Notes: generated from the sequence alone by a model not told the origin. A DNA stretch of 64,000 nt from JBGSTR01 sp963707135 (GCA_963707135.1 CAVPOY010000001.1:186001-250000); one strand, 5' to 3'. Shown: positions 1-7,823, numbered from the stretch's first letter. Made by a program: numbers and translations.

Positions 1-252
1 GCGGACGGTATCCTGAACCTGCTCACCTGGCCGATGTTACTGCTGTCTGGCGTATGGTTCTCGATGGAGGGGACCAGCCCGGCGGCTCAGTACCTGTCGC
101 GCCTGTCGCCGCTGACCCATATGGTCGACGGGGCGCGACAGGTAATGATCGATGGCGCGGGGATCGCCGAGGTCCTGCCGGCGGTCACGGTGCTGACAGG
201 TCTCGCAGCACTGTTCCTCGGCGTCGCCGCGCGTCTGTTCCGCTGGGAATAG
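1..252 (+). CDS. ABC-2 type transporter permease, C-terminal fragment
   Basis: The gene enters from the left edge and only its last 83 codons are present, in frame from base 1. The residues LLLSGVWFSMEG followed by LSRLSPLTHMVDGARQ match the conserved C-terminal segment of ABC-2 (YadH/NodJ-type) permeases. In these the loop before the last helix carries a proline-rich 'LSPLTH..D..R' signature. A final hydrophobic helix (around VLTGLAALFLGVAARLF) precedes the TAG stop. Family knowledge places it in the inner membrane as the export channel for polysaccharide, lipid or drug-like substrates, working with a separate ATPase that must lie upstream. The substrate cannot be deduced. Family assignment is fairly firm; the missing N-terminus limits anything further. 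Confidence 0.75.
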   Translation, partial: ADGILNLLTWPMLLLSGVWFSMEGTSPAAQYLSRLSPLTHMVDGARQVMIDGAGIAEVLPAVTVLTGLAALFLGVAARLFRWE

Positions 253-273
253 CCCGAGGCGCGGCTACAGGGA

Positions 274-672
274 TCAGGAATCCCGGCGCGAGGGGATGCT
301 GATGACCTCGACCTCTACCTTGGCGACGCCCCGCTGGAGGATGCCAAGCTCCTTCGCGGCGCTACGGGAGAGGTCGATCACGCGTCCCCTGACGAACGGG
401 CCACGGTCGTTGATGCGAACTACGATCTCCTTGCCGGTCTTGACGTCGGTGACGCGTACCTTGGTGCCCAGGGGGAGCGTCTTGTGGGCGGCACTGAGCT
501 TGTTCTTGTTGTAAATCTGGCCGCTCGCGGTCTTTCGACCATGGAGACTGTTGTGGTAGTACGAGGCGACGCCCTTCTGGGTGTGCCCGGGAGAGACTCC
601 GGCCGCTTGGGCGTCCACGCCGATCAGGAACAGGGCAGCCAAGAGGGAAGCGGACAAGACGATCATTTTCAT
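274..672 (-). CDS. rlpA: RlpA-like double-psi beta-barrel protein (putative lytic transglycosylase)
   Basis: A 132-aa exported protein with an N-terminal signal peptide (MKMIVLSASLLAALFLIG, cleavage near AQA). A single RlpA double-psi beta-barrel domain follows, at about residues 30-125. The family blocks ASYYH, GRKTASG, LSAAHKTLPLGTKVRV and VRINDRGPF..GRVIDLS are all present, including the Asp of NDRGP that is essential in active RlpA. There is no SPOR domain, so this is the short, single-domain form and not the septal ring protein with its glycan-binding tail. The ATG at 672 is chosen because GAGAAGG lies 8-9 bases upstream; an in-frame start 11 codons earlier would put charged residues before the signal peptide. 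Role by family: cleaving denuded peptidoglycan in the periplasm. Two or three gggtaaacc-type repeats lie upstream. Confidence 0.82.
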   Translation of the reverse strand: MKMIVLSASLLAALFLIGVDAQAAGVSPGHTQKGVASYYHNSLHGRKTASGQIYNKNKLSAAHKTLPLGTKVRVTDVKTGKEIVVRINDRGPFVRGRVIDLSRSAAKELGILQRGVAKVEVEVISIPSRRDS

Positions 673-765
673 TGGGTAAACCTTCTCGCAAAAAACGGCT
701 CGCACCCGCTGATCTTATTTTTTCACGGGTTAACAGCCGGTCGCTTGGGGGGTAGAGAGAGTATA

Positions 766-796
766 AGGGTAAACCCTATAGAGGGTAAACCCTATA
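766..796. repeat. Tandem 15-bp direct repeat with internal dyad, upstream of rlpA
   Basis: AGGGTAAACCCTATA occurs twice, at 766-780 and 782-796, in perfect 16-bp register. Each copy has its own dyad (AGGGT-AA-ACCCT). A shorter copy of the core (GGGTAAACC) occurs at 674-682, right at the rlpA ribosome binding site, and a related GGGTTAAC is at 727-734. Regular spacing and dyad symmetry suggest a cooperative operator upstream of rlpA. The rest of 673-1083 holds no gene. Confidence 0.5.
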
Positions 797-847
797 TCGG
801 CGTTGCGAGGCATGTGGCGGTAGGCTGTGACTAGGACCAGCCTGAGC

Positions 848-888
848 AAAAACTCTTAACAGACTTTAGAATATAGAGAAAAACTCTT
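848..888. repeat. Direct repeat pair AAAAACTCTT, 31 bp apart
   Basis: AAAAACTCTT is present at 848-857 and again at 879-888, a spacing of 31 bp or about three helical turns, with an AT-rich segment between. This lies in the gene-free stretch between the glucan synthase stop and rlpA. No function is assigned; it could be a second protein-binding pair in the same regulatory region as the 766-796 repeats. Confidence 0.35.
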
Positions 889-1083
889 GAGCGCTGGGGC
901 GTTCAGGTAGGCCCGATGTCCTGTGACGCGACCGCCCTGGGGGCCGACGCCACGCAGTAACCTGAGGCGGCTTCTTGGAACAGTCGATAGGGTGCGGTAC
1001 AAAAATGGAAAATAGGGTGTACTGGGGCGTGGCGGGCGTCCCCTGGGTGAGCCGGTGAGCAGCGCCCATGAGGGGAAAGGGCG

Positions 1084-3702
1084 TCAGGATTCCTCGGGCG
1101 CCGCGTCGCCGCGGCCCATCTCCGCCATCGGACCGACCAGCTCGGCCGAGAGGTTTGACCAGGCGCTGGCGAGTGAGACGAGAACCGACGCGAAGTAGGG
1201 GATCGATTGCACGAAAAGAACGGTTGCCCAGATTCGTACGTCGAGCATGTAGCCGTCGTCGCGCAGCAAAACCAGCGCGGCAGCGAGCCAGAAGGCGATG
1301 GCGAACAGGGCCTCTTCGCGGGCGTCCGCCAGGGCGCGTACCACCGCGGGGGCGTCGGCGAGCTTAGGAGTCCGGAAAAAGCCCAGGTTCCCGGTGACGA
1401 GACCGGCAAACATTGCGCGCGCGATGGTGTGGGATAGGGCCAGGCCCGCGATGCCGGCGGCCAGGCTCTGGCGCAGGGTCGCCGTAACCCTGCGGCGGTA
1501 CAGGAAGAAGCTCTTGGAAACCTTGAACAGGAAGAGCACCAGCGGCACTGCGGCGATGGTCGCGTAGGGCGGCATCACCTGGAGCGGGAACAGCACCATC
1601 GCCACCGACCAGGCCAACGCGGCGAAGTTGAACAACAGGTTGAACCCATCCGCGAACCAGGGCAGCCAGCCGGCCACGAAGTGGTAGCGCTGGCCGGTGG
1701 AGAGTTTCGTCTCGCGCAACCCGAGGAGCTCCCGGCGGTGGTGCCGGAGGATGCGCACCGCGCCGTAGGCCCAGCGAAAGCGCTGCTTCTTGAAGTCGGC
1801 GAACGTATCCGGTATCAGGCCGCGCCCGTAGGTGCAGGGCAGATACAGCGCCATCCACCCGGCCTCGAATAGCCGCAGTCCGAGCTCTGCGTCCTCGGTT
1901 ATCGACCATTCGGCCCAGCCCCCGACGCCGTCGAGGGCATCGCGGCGGATCATGGTCATGGTGCCATGTTGGATGATGGCATTGCGCTCGTTGCGCGTGA
2001 CCATGCCGATATGGAAGAAGCCCCGGTACTCGGCGAGGCACATTGCCTTGAAGGCGTTCTGGTTGCCGTCGCGGTAGTCCTGCGGGGCTTGAACGATGCC
2101 GACTGCGGGGTCGGAGAAGGCGGGAACCAGGTCGCGCAGCCAGCGCGGCTGGATGACGTAGTCGCTGTCGATAACGGCGACGACCTCGGCCTCCGGATCG
2201 GTCTCCCGGAGCGCGAAGTTCAGCGCCCCGGCCTTGAAGCCGGCGAGCGGGTCCTCGTGAAAGAATCGGAATCGCTCGCCGAGCCGCGCGCAGTGCTCGC
2301 GCACGGGCTCCCAGACCGACGGGTCCTTGGTGTTATTGTCGACGACGACGACCTCGAAGCGTGGATAGTCCATCGCCGCCAGGGCATCGAGCGTCTCGAA
2401 CAGCAATTCCGGCGGCTCGTTGTAGGCGGGCACGTGGACCGAGACGAACGGCAGCTGGTCGTCCGGCACCTGGCGGGTGGGGAACGCCCGGCGCCAGCGG
2501 TGGAGCCAGAGCGATTCCGCCCATTCGTGCGCCTCGGAGACCAGCAACAGGATGACTCCGAGCCCGCCGATCAGCAGCATGATCCCGACGGCCGTGGTCG
2601 CCGGTGTCATGTACTGGCGCGTGTAGTCGTAGACGATCCAGACGGCCGCCGTCGAGATGGCGTAGGTCACCAGCGCGAGGAACCCTTTTCCGTGTGACGA
2701 CAGTGTCGCGCTGTCCCGGAAAAGGAGCAGCAGCAGGAGCACGGCAATTACGACCGACAGCGCGGCGAGCTCCTGCCAGTGGGGAATGCGGACGACCGGC
2801 TGCGTGAAGGCGAACTTGGGGTCGCGGTTGGCGTCGTAGACCCCCCAGTAGGTCCCGATCGGGCCCTCGACCTTGGCCTTCCAGGGCTGATCGAAGGCCT
2901 CCATGATGTAGTAGACGTAGCCTTCCTCCTCCGCGTGGGCGAGGAATCGGCGCAGGAAGCGTGTCTGGTTCGCGAGCGAGGCATCAGCCCCGCGATTGCG
3001 GCGCCCGTTGCTGGGCCAGCCCACCTCGCCGATGACAACCTGTTTATCCGGAAAGTTCGCCTTTACCTCGTCGTAGCGGTTCACCACGTAGTCGATCGCC
3101 TTGTCTATCGGCACGCCCTCCCAGTAGGGCAGGAGATGAATGGTGATGAAATCGACATGATCGGCGAGCTTCGGATACTTGAGCCAGATATGCCACGGCT
3201 CGGCGGTGCTGACCGGAATCCAGGTGCTGCGACGGACACGGTCCAGATGGGCCATGACGTCCGAGACCGAAAGGTCGCGACGAAGGATGGTCTCGTTGCC
3301 GACCATCACGCGGACGATGTTGCGCGGGCCTTCCCGCAGGATCTCCAGCAATCGGTCGACCTCTTTCTTGTTCTCCTCCTGGTCTGGGCTGAGCCAGGCG
3401 CCGACCGTGACATTAAGCCCGTGGGCGGCGGCGAGGCGGGGAATTGCCCCGAGCGTGTCCTCGACCGTGTAGGTGCGTACCGCGTGCGCGTCACCCTGCA
3501 GCAGCGCGAGATCCTCGTCGATGTCGAGAATCGACGGGAACTTCTTCACCGTCGGGTCGTCGTCGGCTCGCATCGGCGCGAACGAAAAGCCCTGAATGCG
3601 CGCCGGCCAGGGCGGCTCGTCCGAGGGCCGATTGAGCAGGGCCCAGAGCATGGTCGTCAGGACCGCAATGACCAGCGTGATGAGGACGCTGGAGCGGGTC
3701 AC
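1084..3702 (-). CDS. GH17-GT2 fusion: membrane beta-glucan synthase (NdvB-like)
   Basis: An 872-aa membrane protein. An N-terminal helix (residues about 5-25) is followed by a GH17-type domain (about 35-300; FSFAPM, VRTYT, and VIGEVGWPSNGRRN near residue 219). Then come several transmembrane helices and a family 2 glycosyltransferase domain (about 415-700) with VVVVDNN, DSDY (near 511), TEDAELGLRL (near 599) and QRFRW (near 639), which is the processive QxxRW signature. More membrane helices close the C-terminus. This architecture is that of bacterial NdvB/beta-(1,3)-glucosyltransferases that make beta-1,3 or 1,3/1,6 glucans, using the GH17 part as a transglycosylase. Start: the GTG at 3702 overlaps the stop of the upstream gene as GTGA, which indicates translational coupling; an in-frame GTG or ATG further upstream is less likely. 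The product (cyclic or linear glucan) is not known. Confidence 0.8.
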   Translation of the reverse strand: MTRSSVLITLVIAVLTTMLWALLNRPSDEPPWPARIQGFSFAPMRADDDPTVKKFPSILDIDEDLALLQGDAHAVRTYTVEDTLGAIPRLAAAHGLNVTVGAWLSPDQEENKKEVDRLLEILREGPRNIVRVMVGNETILRRDLSVSDVMAHLDRVRRSTWIPVSTAEPWHIWLKYPKLADHVDFITIHLLPYWEGVPIDKAIDYVVNRYDEVKANFPDKQVVIGEVGWPSNGRRNRGADASLANQTRFLRRFLAHAEEEGYVYYIMEAFDQPWKAKVEGPIGTYWGVYDANRDPKFAFTQPVVRIPHWQELAALSVVIAVLLLLLLFRDSATLSSHGKGFLALVTYAISTAAVWIVYDYTRQYMTPATTAVGIMLLIGGLGVILLLVSEAHEWAESLWLHRWRRAFPTRQVPDDQLPFVSVHVPAYNEPPELLFETLDALAAMDYPRFEVVVVDNNTKDPSVWEPVREHCARLGERFRFFHEDPLAGFKAGALNFALRETDPEAEVVAVIDSDYVIQPRWLRDLVPAFSDPAVGIVQAPQDYRDGNQNAFKAMCLAEYRGFFHIGMVTRNERNAIIQHGTMTMIRRDALDGVGGWAEWSITEDAELGLRLFEAGWMALYLPCTYGRGLIPDTFADFKKQRFRWAYGAVRILRHHRRELLGLRETKLSTGQRYHFVAGWLPWFADGFNLLFNFAALAWSVAMVLFPLQVMPPYATIAAVPLVLFLFKVSKSFFLYRRRVTATLRQSLAAGIAGLALSHTIARAMFAGLVTGNLGFFRTPKLADAPAVVRALADAREEALFAIAFWLAAALVLLRDDGYMLDVRIWATVLFVQSIPYFASVLVSLASAWSNLSAELVGPMAEMGRGDAAPEES

Positions 3703-5300
3703 GGCGCCGCTCCGGCCGGTGGGCCACCGGCACGGCTCGCCCGGGGCTTTGCCCTGAACCACTGCCAGGTCCCGGCGGCGGCTACCAGGTCGCGATCCGG
3801 CTCTATGAGAGCGCGAAGCTCGATCGAGGGCATCAGGGCGACGGTCTCACCGAAACCGCTCGGCAGGACGTTGGGAATGCCTGCCCGCTCGCCCCAGACG
3901 CGTACCCGCTCGTCCAGCCGATAGGCGAGCGAAATCAGCTCTCCCGGGCCCACGCCGAAGTCGCTCGCGATAACGAGGGGCCGCTCGCCCGCGTTCAGGA
4001 TCTCCGCGACCTCGGCATTGCCGGAGCTGAAACTCTTGTTCCACCAGCTATCGGAGCGTTGGATCGTAATGATGGACAGGCCGCCGAGACCGAGTGCCGC
4101 GACCAGCCCGCCGGTGGCCAGGCTCCGTGTCCCGGAACCAGACGCCTCGATGGCCGAGCCGAGGGTCCAGGCGACCATCAATTGGGCCGCGAGCACCCCG
4201 GGCAGCGCGTAGCGGACGTGCTGGGAGCGGCTGCCGCCTAGCAGCAGATCAGGTCCGAGGACGATGCCGATGTAGACCAGGGCGGTCAGCATCAGCATCC
4301 AGGCCGCTGGGCGCGGGGCGCGTCGGAAGAACCGCACCAGCGCCCAGCCGATCGGGAGCATCAGCAACGCCCACCAGCCCACGTTCCCGGGATTCAGGTC
4401 CACGAACATCCGCACCAGGTGCTCGGCCCAGGTGGTCGCCACCCGTTCCGGGCCGATCGGGCGTTTCATCCATTCGGTGTTCTGACCCAGGGCATCGGCG
4501 CCGGTGGCGAGCACCAAGAGCCAGGGAATGAACCCGATCAGCGCCGCCGACACGGCGGCTGCCCAGCACCGGGCTTGCAGGGCGAAACGGGCGCGATCAT
4601 CGGGACGCGCCAGGAAGCCGTACAGGGCATGAATCGGAATCATCGCCGCAAACAGCAGGTGGGCGTACAAGCCCAGGCCCGTCAATATCCCATAGAGCCA
4701 CCAATCCGAGGCGCGGTCGCGCCGAAGCGCACGCTGGAGAACCGCGCTTGCGGCAACCACCAGGAGGGTCCACAGGGCGTATTGTCTTGCCTCCTGAGCG
4801 TAGAGGAACTGGAGCGGGGAGCAGGCCACCAGCGACGCCGAGACCCAGGGGGCCGGGCCCTTGCCGAAGAGTTCACGCATAAGCCAGAAGGCGGCCGGAA
4901 TCAGCAAAATGCCGAAGACCGCGGAAATGCCGCGCAGGGACGAGACTGGGTCTGTTGGGAGCGCCGCGGCGAGCCTGCCCAGGACATAGTAGAGCGGCGC
5001 GTGCTCGGGGTGCTCCTTGAAGGCCGCGAGCGCGTCGGCCCAGCCGTGCCCCGGGTCCGGCCGCTGAAACCGGAGCAGGTCGGACGGTTCCAGCAACTGG
5101 GCGCTGAAGATGGCCCGCTGCACCTCGATGTGGGAGTAGCCGAATACCCGGACCAGGGTGAACACCTCGTCATGCCAGACCAGCAGTCGATCGAGTCCAA
5201 CGATTCGCGTCGCGCCGGCCCCCAGGATCACCGCCGCCAGCATGAGGGCCGCGGTCGGGGTGCGGAGCCAGCGGTGCGCGTTCGCCGTCGAGCGATTCAT
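3699..5300 (-). CDS. GT39/PMT-like integral membrane glycosyltransferase
   Basis: A 533-aa protein with a GT-C fold pattern. The first helix is followed by the loop LVWHDEVFTL, whose acidic residue corresponds to the catalytic Asp/Glu of PMT/ArnT-type enzymes. HAPLYYVLG and YAQEARQYAL, both typical of the family, come next. Then about ten further hydrophobic segments precede a soluble C-terminal tail (about 430-533). Such enzymes transfer sugars from polyprenyl-phosphate donors on the periplasmic face. The stop overlaps the GTG start of the GH17-GT2 synthase by four bases, so the two form an operon and probably act on the same envelope glycan. Substrate unknown. The ATG at 5300 begins a short polar N-terminus directly followed by the first helix. 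Confidence 0.72.
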   Translation of the reverse strand: MNRSTANAHRWLRTPTAALMLAAVILGAGATRIVGLDRLLVWHDEVFTLVRVFGYSHIEVQRAIFSAQLLEPSDLLRFQRPDPGHGWADALAAFKEHPEHAPLYYVLGRLAAALPTDPVSSLRGISAVFGILLIPAAFWLMRELFGKGPAPWVSASLVACSPLQFLYAQEARQYALWTLLVVAASAVLQRALRRDRASDWWLYGILTGLGLYAHLLFAAMIPIHALYGFLARPDDRARFALQARCWAAAVSAALIGFIPWLLVLATGADALGQNTEWMKRPIGPERVATTWAEHLVRMFVDLNPGNVGWWALLMLPIGWALVRFFRRAPRPAAWMLMLTALVYIGIVLGPDLLLGGSRSQHVRYALPGVLAAQLMVAWTLGSAIEASGSGTRSLATGGLVAALGLGGLSIITIQRSDSWWNKSFSSGNAEVAEILNAGERPLVIASDFGVGPGELISLAYRLDERVRVWGERAGIPNVLPSGFGETVALMPSIELRALIEPDRDLVAAAGTWQWFRAKPRASRAGGPPAGAAP

Positions 5301-5632
5301 CGGGTCCTGATCGACCCGGGGGGCGGTATTGCGACGGGGGGGAGGGGCATGGGTCCTTGTGTGGCCTTCCGGGCGCTGCTCGAAGCGGGCGCCGGGGCGT
5401 CTGACGTCCAGCGCCCGGGCACAACCGTAAGATCATAACGGGAACTGGTGCAGCGGTCGCCGTCTATCTGGTTGCCTCCGCGCGTACGCGCTGTCACGGG
5501 TGCGGACAGGAGGCCGGGGCCATTGAGGCGGCGCGACGGATAGGTTCCGGAAAGCGGCCCCGGCCGATCCGGTTTAGATAAGGCTAGGCCGGCGGAGAGC
5601 CGGCCTGTCGTCAGCGCGCGGGCAACGCCCGT
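5301..5632. other. Gene-free stretch between glycan operon and rspA
   Basis: No plausible coding region on either strand. It must hold the promoter for the minus-strand glycosyltransferase operon (no convincing -35/-10 pair could be picked) and the transcription end of the rspA cluster, for which a hairpin is seen at 5587-5605. Confidence 0.4.
5587..5605 (-). terminator. Hairpin downstream of rspA
   Basis: Perfect 7-bp stem GGCCGGC/GCCGGCC (5587-5593 with 5599-5605) around a GGAGA loop, beginning 28 bases after the rspA stop on the minus strand. The following bases on that strand (TAGCCTTATCTAAA) are only moderately U-rich, so it is a plausible but not classical rho-independent terminator. 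Confidence 0.4.
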
Positions 5633-5971
5633 TCAGTAGCCGCCCTTGCGGTGAACCTCGGGTAGGCCGGCGATCTTGGTGCCCTGCTTGGTCGGGGCGA
5701 GCGGGAACAGCACGTAGAGGTCCTTGCTCGAGGGCTTCGAGCCCCACTTCTTTCCCATGTCCTTGAGCACGACACGCTCCATGGGCTGGTTCTGACCGTT
5801 GTTGATGTACTCGTCTCGGAGGTAGTTGATGACGTCCCAGTGCTTGTCGGTGAGCTCGATGCCCTCGATCTCGGCGAGCTTACGGGCGACGTCCTCGTCC
5901 CAATCCATATGGTTTACCAAATAACCGCTGTCGGTTGTCTCGATGGTCTTGCCACTAACCTCAATGGCCAT
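5633..5971 (-). CDS. rspA: DsrC/TusE-family protein lacking both C-terminal cysteines (RspA type)
   Basis: A 112-aa protein aligning end to end with DsrC of the operon to the right. The fold-defining blocks are conserved: GYLVNHMDWDEDVARKLA, LTDKHWDVINYLRDEY, and a C-terminal LFPLAPTKQGTKIAGLPE. However the two redox cysteines of DsrC are missing. The C-terminal arm ends in VHRKGGY, and the whole protein contains no cysteine. It therefore cannot carry persulfide or trisulfide sulfur as DsrC or TusE do. Published classification of the family calls cysteine-free members RspA and suggests a regulatory role. Start ATG 5971 has AGGAGCAAGAGA just upstream. It is the last gene of a minus-strand cluster, 162 bp after the Cas6-like gene; the AT-rich gap may hold its own promoter. 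A moonlighting or decoy partner of Dsr/Tus proteins is my inference. Confidence 0.85.
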   Translation of the reverse strand: MAIEVSGKTIETTDSGYLVNHMDWDEDVARKLAEIEGIELTDKHWDVINYLRDEYINNGQNQPMERVVLKDMGKKWGSKPSSKDLYVLFPLAPTKQGTKIAGLPEVHRKGGY

Positions 5972-6133
5972 TCTCTTGCTCCTAGTCGTCTGTGTGCGGG
6001 CAAAGTATGTCGTGCAGCGCGGCACGAGCTGTTCAAAGCTTGGGAATTTTATGATTTTGTAATGCGCGAGTCACGCCCCGGCTCACCCACCTTCACCGAA
6101 GACCTGGCGAGGCAGGGCCTCCGCGCGCCGCAA

Positions 6134-6820
6134 CTAGCGGGTTTTGGCCACCGCGTCAATGCCCTTGTGCGGAATGAACACCCCGCAGCCCATCAGGCGA
6201 TGGGGCCCCAGCCCGAGTCGCTGCAGGCGAAATGACTCCTCCTGGGTGAGGTCGGCGAGCATCAAGCTTCGGGTGTGGATTTCGCCGCCGGGGGCGGCGA
6301 GGGCGGCGGACCGCCCGCACAAGGCCTTGCGGACCTGGATGCCCATGCGCCGGAGCTCGGTCGCGGCGGCGGTGAGGAAGGTCTCCTCGTCGGCGGCCGG
6401 GTCGGCGACGACATAGCGGGCGAACAGCGTCGTCTCCCGGCTAAGGGGCCGGACCTTGCCGGGCCCTACGCACAGCGGGCAGCCGTCGAGCTCGAGTCGA
6501 GTGCCCGGCAGATCGGTGAGCAGCTGCTCGATTCGCTCCGCCGGGACGCGCACCGTGAGCTTGGTGCGGCGGGAGAGCTGCAGGTGGCTGCCGGTGCCGT
6601 GGGCTGGACGTTCCCACCCGTTCTGGGAGGCGGCCACATGGACCTCGTGCACGGCGAGCCCCGGCTCGTCGGCGATCCAGGGGACGGCCTCTGCAAGGGC
6701 GCTGCTCAGGGCATAGGCATGGTCGACCGGCAACCGCTTGCAGTCCAGCGCGAACATCAGGTCCACGACGTCCTCGGGGAGGGTGGTGGTTTCGGGACTC
6801 TCGTCTTGACTCCAGAACAT
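6134..6820 (-). CDS. Cas6/Cmx6-like RAMP protein, no CRISPR locus nearby
   Basis: A 228-aa protein resembling the type I-MYXAN Cas6/Cmx6 family. Features recognised: the N-terminal VVDLMFALDCKRLPVDH segment with His34, LSRRTKLTVRVP (about 83-93), KVRPLSRETTLFARYVV (about 122-138), KALCGR (about 165-170), and a C-terminal glycine-rich loop GLGPHRLMGCGVFIPHK (about 203-219). Such a loop is the RNA-contacting feature of Cas6 proteins. Canonical Cas6 enzymes cut CRISPR precursor RNA, but no CRISPR repeats or other cas genes occur in this 64-kb window. Here the gene sits between a helical 244-aa protein (36 bp upstream) and the DsrC-like rspA. Function is unknown; RNA binding or cleavage on a non-CRISPR target is inference. 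His34 is the most obvious candidate catalytic residue. Confidence 0.72.
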   Translation of the reverse strand: MFWSQDESPETTTLPEDVVDLMFALDCKRLPVDHAYALSSALAEAVPWIADEPGLAVHEVHVAASQNGWERPAHGTGSHLQLSRRTKLTVRVPAERIEQLLTDLPGTRLELDGCPLCVGPGKVRPLSRETTLFARYVVADPAADEETFLTAAATELRRMGIQVRKALCGRSAALAAPGGEIHTRSLMLADLTQEESFRLQRLGLGPHRLMGCGVFIPHKGIDAVAKTR

Positions 6821-6856
6821 CGATGGGTCTCGGTATATATTTCGGTGCAGCAGCTG

Positions 6857-7591
6857 TCAGGCGAACGGAAGTCGGTCCTGCAACGCATCGCGGTCGAACC
6901 ACCAGTCGTCCTGCACCAGTACGTCGACAACGTTGCGGAGCCGGACCAGGAACTTCTCCGGCTCTTTCAGCTCCAGCCGGTCCATCCATTGGTCGAGCTG
7001 GCCGGGCGTCTCGACGGCGCCGTGTCTGCGCGCCACGGCGCCGAGCATCTGAGTGGCGAAGAACATCAGGTCGTCGCGGTGCTTGCCCTCGGCACGCACG
7101 TCCGCGAGGAAGAGCGCGGCGGTGGCGGCGACCGCAGCGCCGTCCGCGTCGTCCGGTGTCTCGTCAATGACATGGCCCAGGAGCTCGATCGTAAGCTCCG
7201 GGTCGATCGGACAGGTGACCGCCAGCCAGATACCCTGTCCCAGCGCGGCGATCGACCCGGGTTGATCGGCTTGAAAGAGAACGTCACAGGCATCCGCGGC
7301 CAGCTCAAACTCCTGGTCTGCAAGAAAGCGATCGAATGCGGCGCGTCCCAGCGGCCAGGCATCGGCGCCACGTTCCAGATTGACCAGGGTTCGCGCCATC
7401 TGCAGGCGGGTCTCCGCCAGCTCCGAGTTCGCGCCGCCACGGCGCTCTAGGTCGCCGAGGCGCTCGGTCAGCGCCTGGAGATGGGACTCCAGCGCGGCGG
7501 TCTCGGCGCTGCGATTGATGACCGAGTCGGCGGCGGTATCGGCGATTCGAGTCGCCAGGATGTCGTAGGGAGTCACGGCTGAATTGGGCAC
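6857..7591 (-). CDS. Uncharacterised helical (TPR-like) protein of the rspA cluster
   Basis: A 244-aa protein I cannot assign to a named family. It appears almost entirely alpha-helical: an N-terminal segment with heptad-like leucines (ALESHLQALTERLGDLERR, about 33-51) is followed by repeated amphipathic helices of TPR style (ETRLQMARTLVNLERGADA, WPLGRAAFDRFLADQEF, ELAADACDVLF). The C-terminus is acidic and aromatic (VQDDWWFDRDAL). There is no signal peptide and there are no membrane segments, so it should be cytoplasmic. A GTG start at 7591 lies 6 bp after the preceding small gene, suggesting coupling; a second in-frame GTG at 7576 is possible. A scaffold or adaptor role for the neighbouring Cas6-like and RspA proteins is inference only. 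Confidence 0.6.
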   Translation of the reverse strand: MPNSAVTPYDILATRIADTAADSVINRSAETAALESHLQALTERLGDLERRGGANSELAETRLQMARTLVNLERGADAWPLGRAAFDRFLADQEFELAADACDVLFQADQPGSIAALGQGIWLAVTCPIDPELTIELLGHVIDETPDDADGAAVAATAALFLADVRAEGKHRDDLMFFATQMLGAVARRHGAVETPGQLDQWMDRLELKEPEKFLVRLRNVVDVLVQDDWWFDRDALQDRLPFA

Positions 7592-7597
7592 CGCGGG

Positions 7598-7789
7598 CTA
7601 CCGGACCAGACCGCTGAACGCGGCCTCGAGTCGATCTTCCCAGTTCTCCGGGGTGTCCGGGTAGGGTGGCTTGACGTCCATCCGGAAGAAGCGCTCGCCG
7701 GAGCGCGCGACGGACTGGACCAGGGGGACGAGCTCGTCGAACGACTCGACCTCCTGGTGGGCCAACAGGATATCGCTAAGCTTGAACAT
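7598..7789 (-). CDS. Small uncharacterised protein of the rspA cluster (63 aa)
   Basis: A 63-aa acidic protein (starts MFKLSDILLAHQEVESFDE, ends AAFSGLVR) with no recognised domain, no cysteine and no membrane segment. It ends 6 bp before the GTG of the 244-aa gene. The ATG at 7789 is preferred on protein grounds. An in-frame GTG four codons earlier (7801) sits only two bases after GAGGAG, while the ATG is 14 bases from it, so the start is uncertain. Tight spacing to the next gene supports it being real. The gene is separated from the dioxygenase gene by a 116-128 bp gap containing an inverted repeat. Confidence 0.5.
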   Translation of the reverse strand: MFKLSDILLAHQEVESFDELVPLVQSVARSGERFFRMDVKPPYPDTPENWEDRLEAAFSGLVR

Positions 7790-7823
7790 GGATCGCCGCA
7801 CTGCTCCTCGTCATCTTGTGGGT

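Noticed and set aside
5633..5971. Second functional DsrC sulfur carrier
   Set aside because: Both required cysteines are missing, so it cannot form the DsrC trisulfide.
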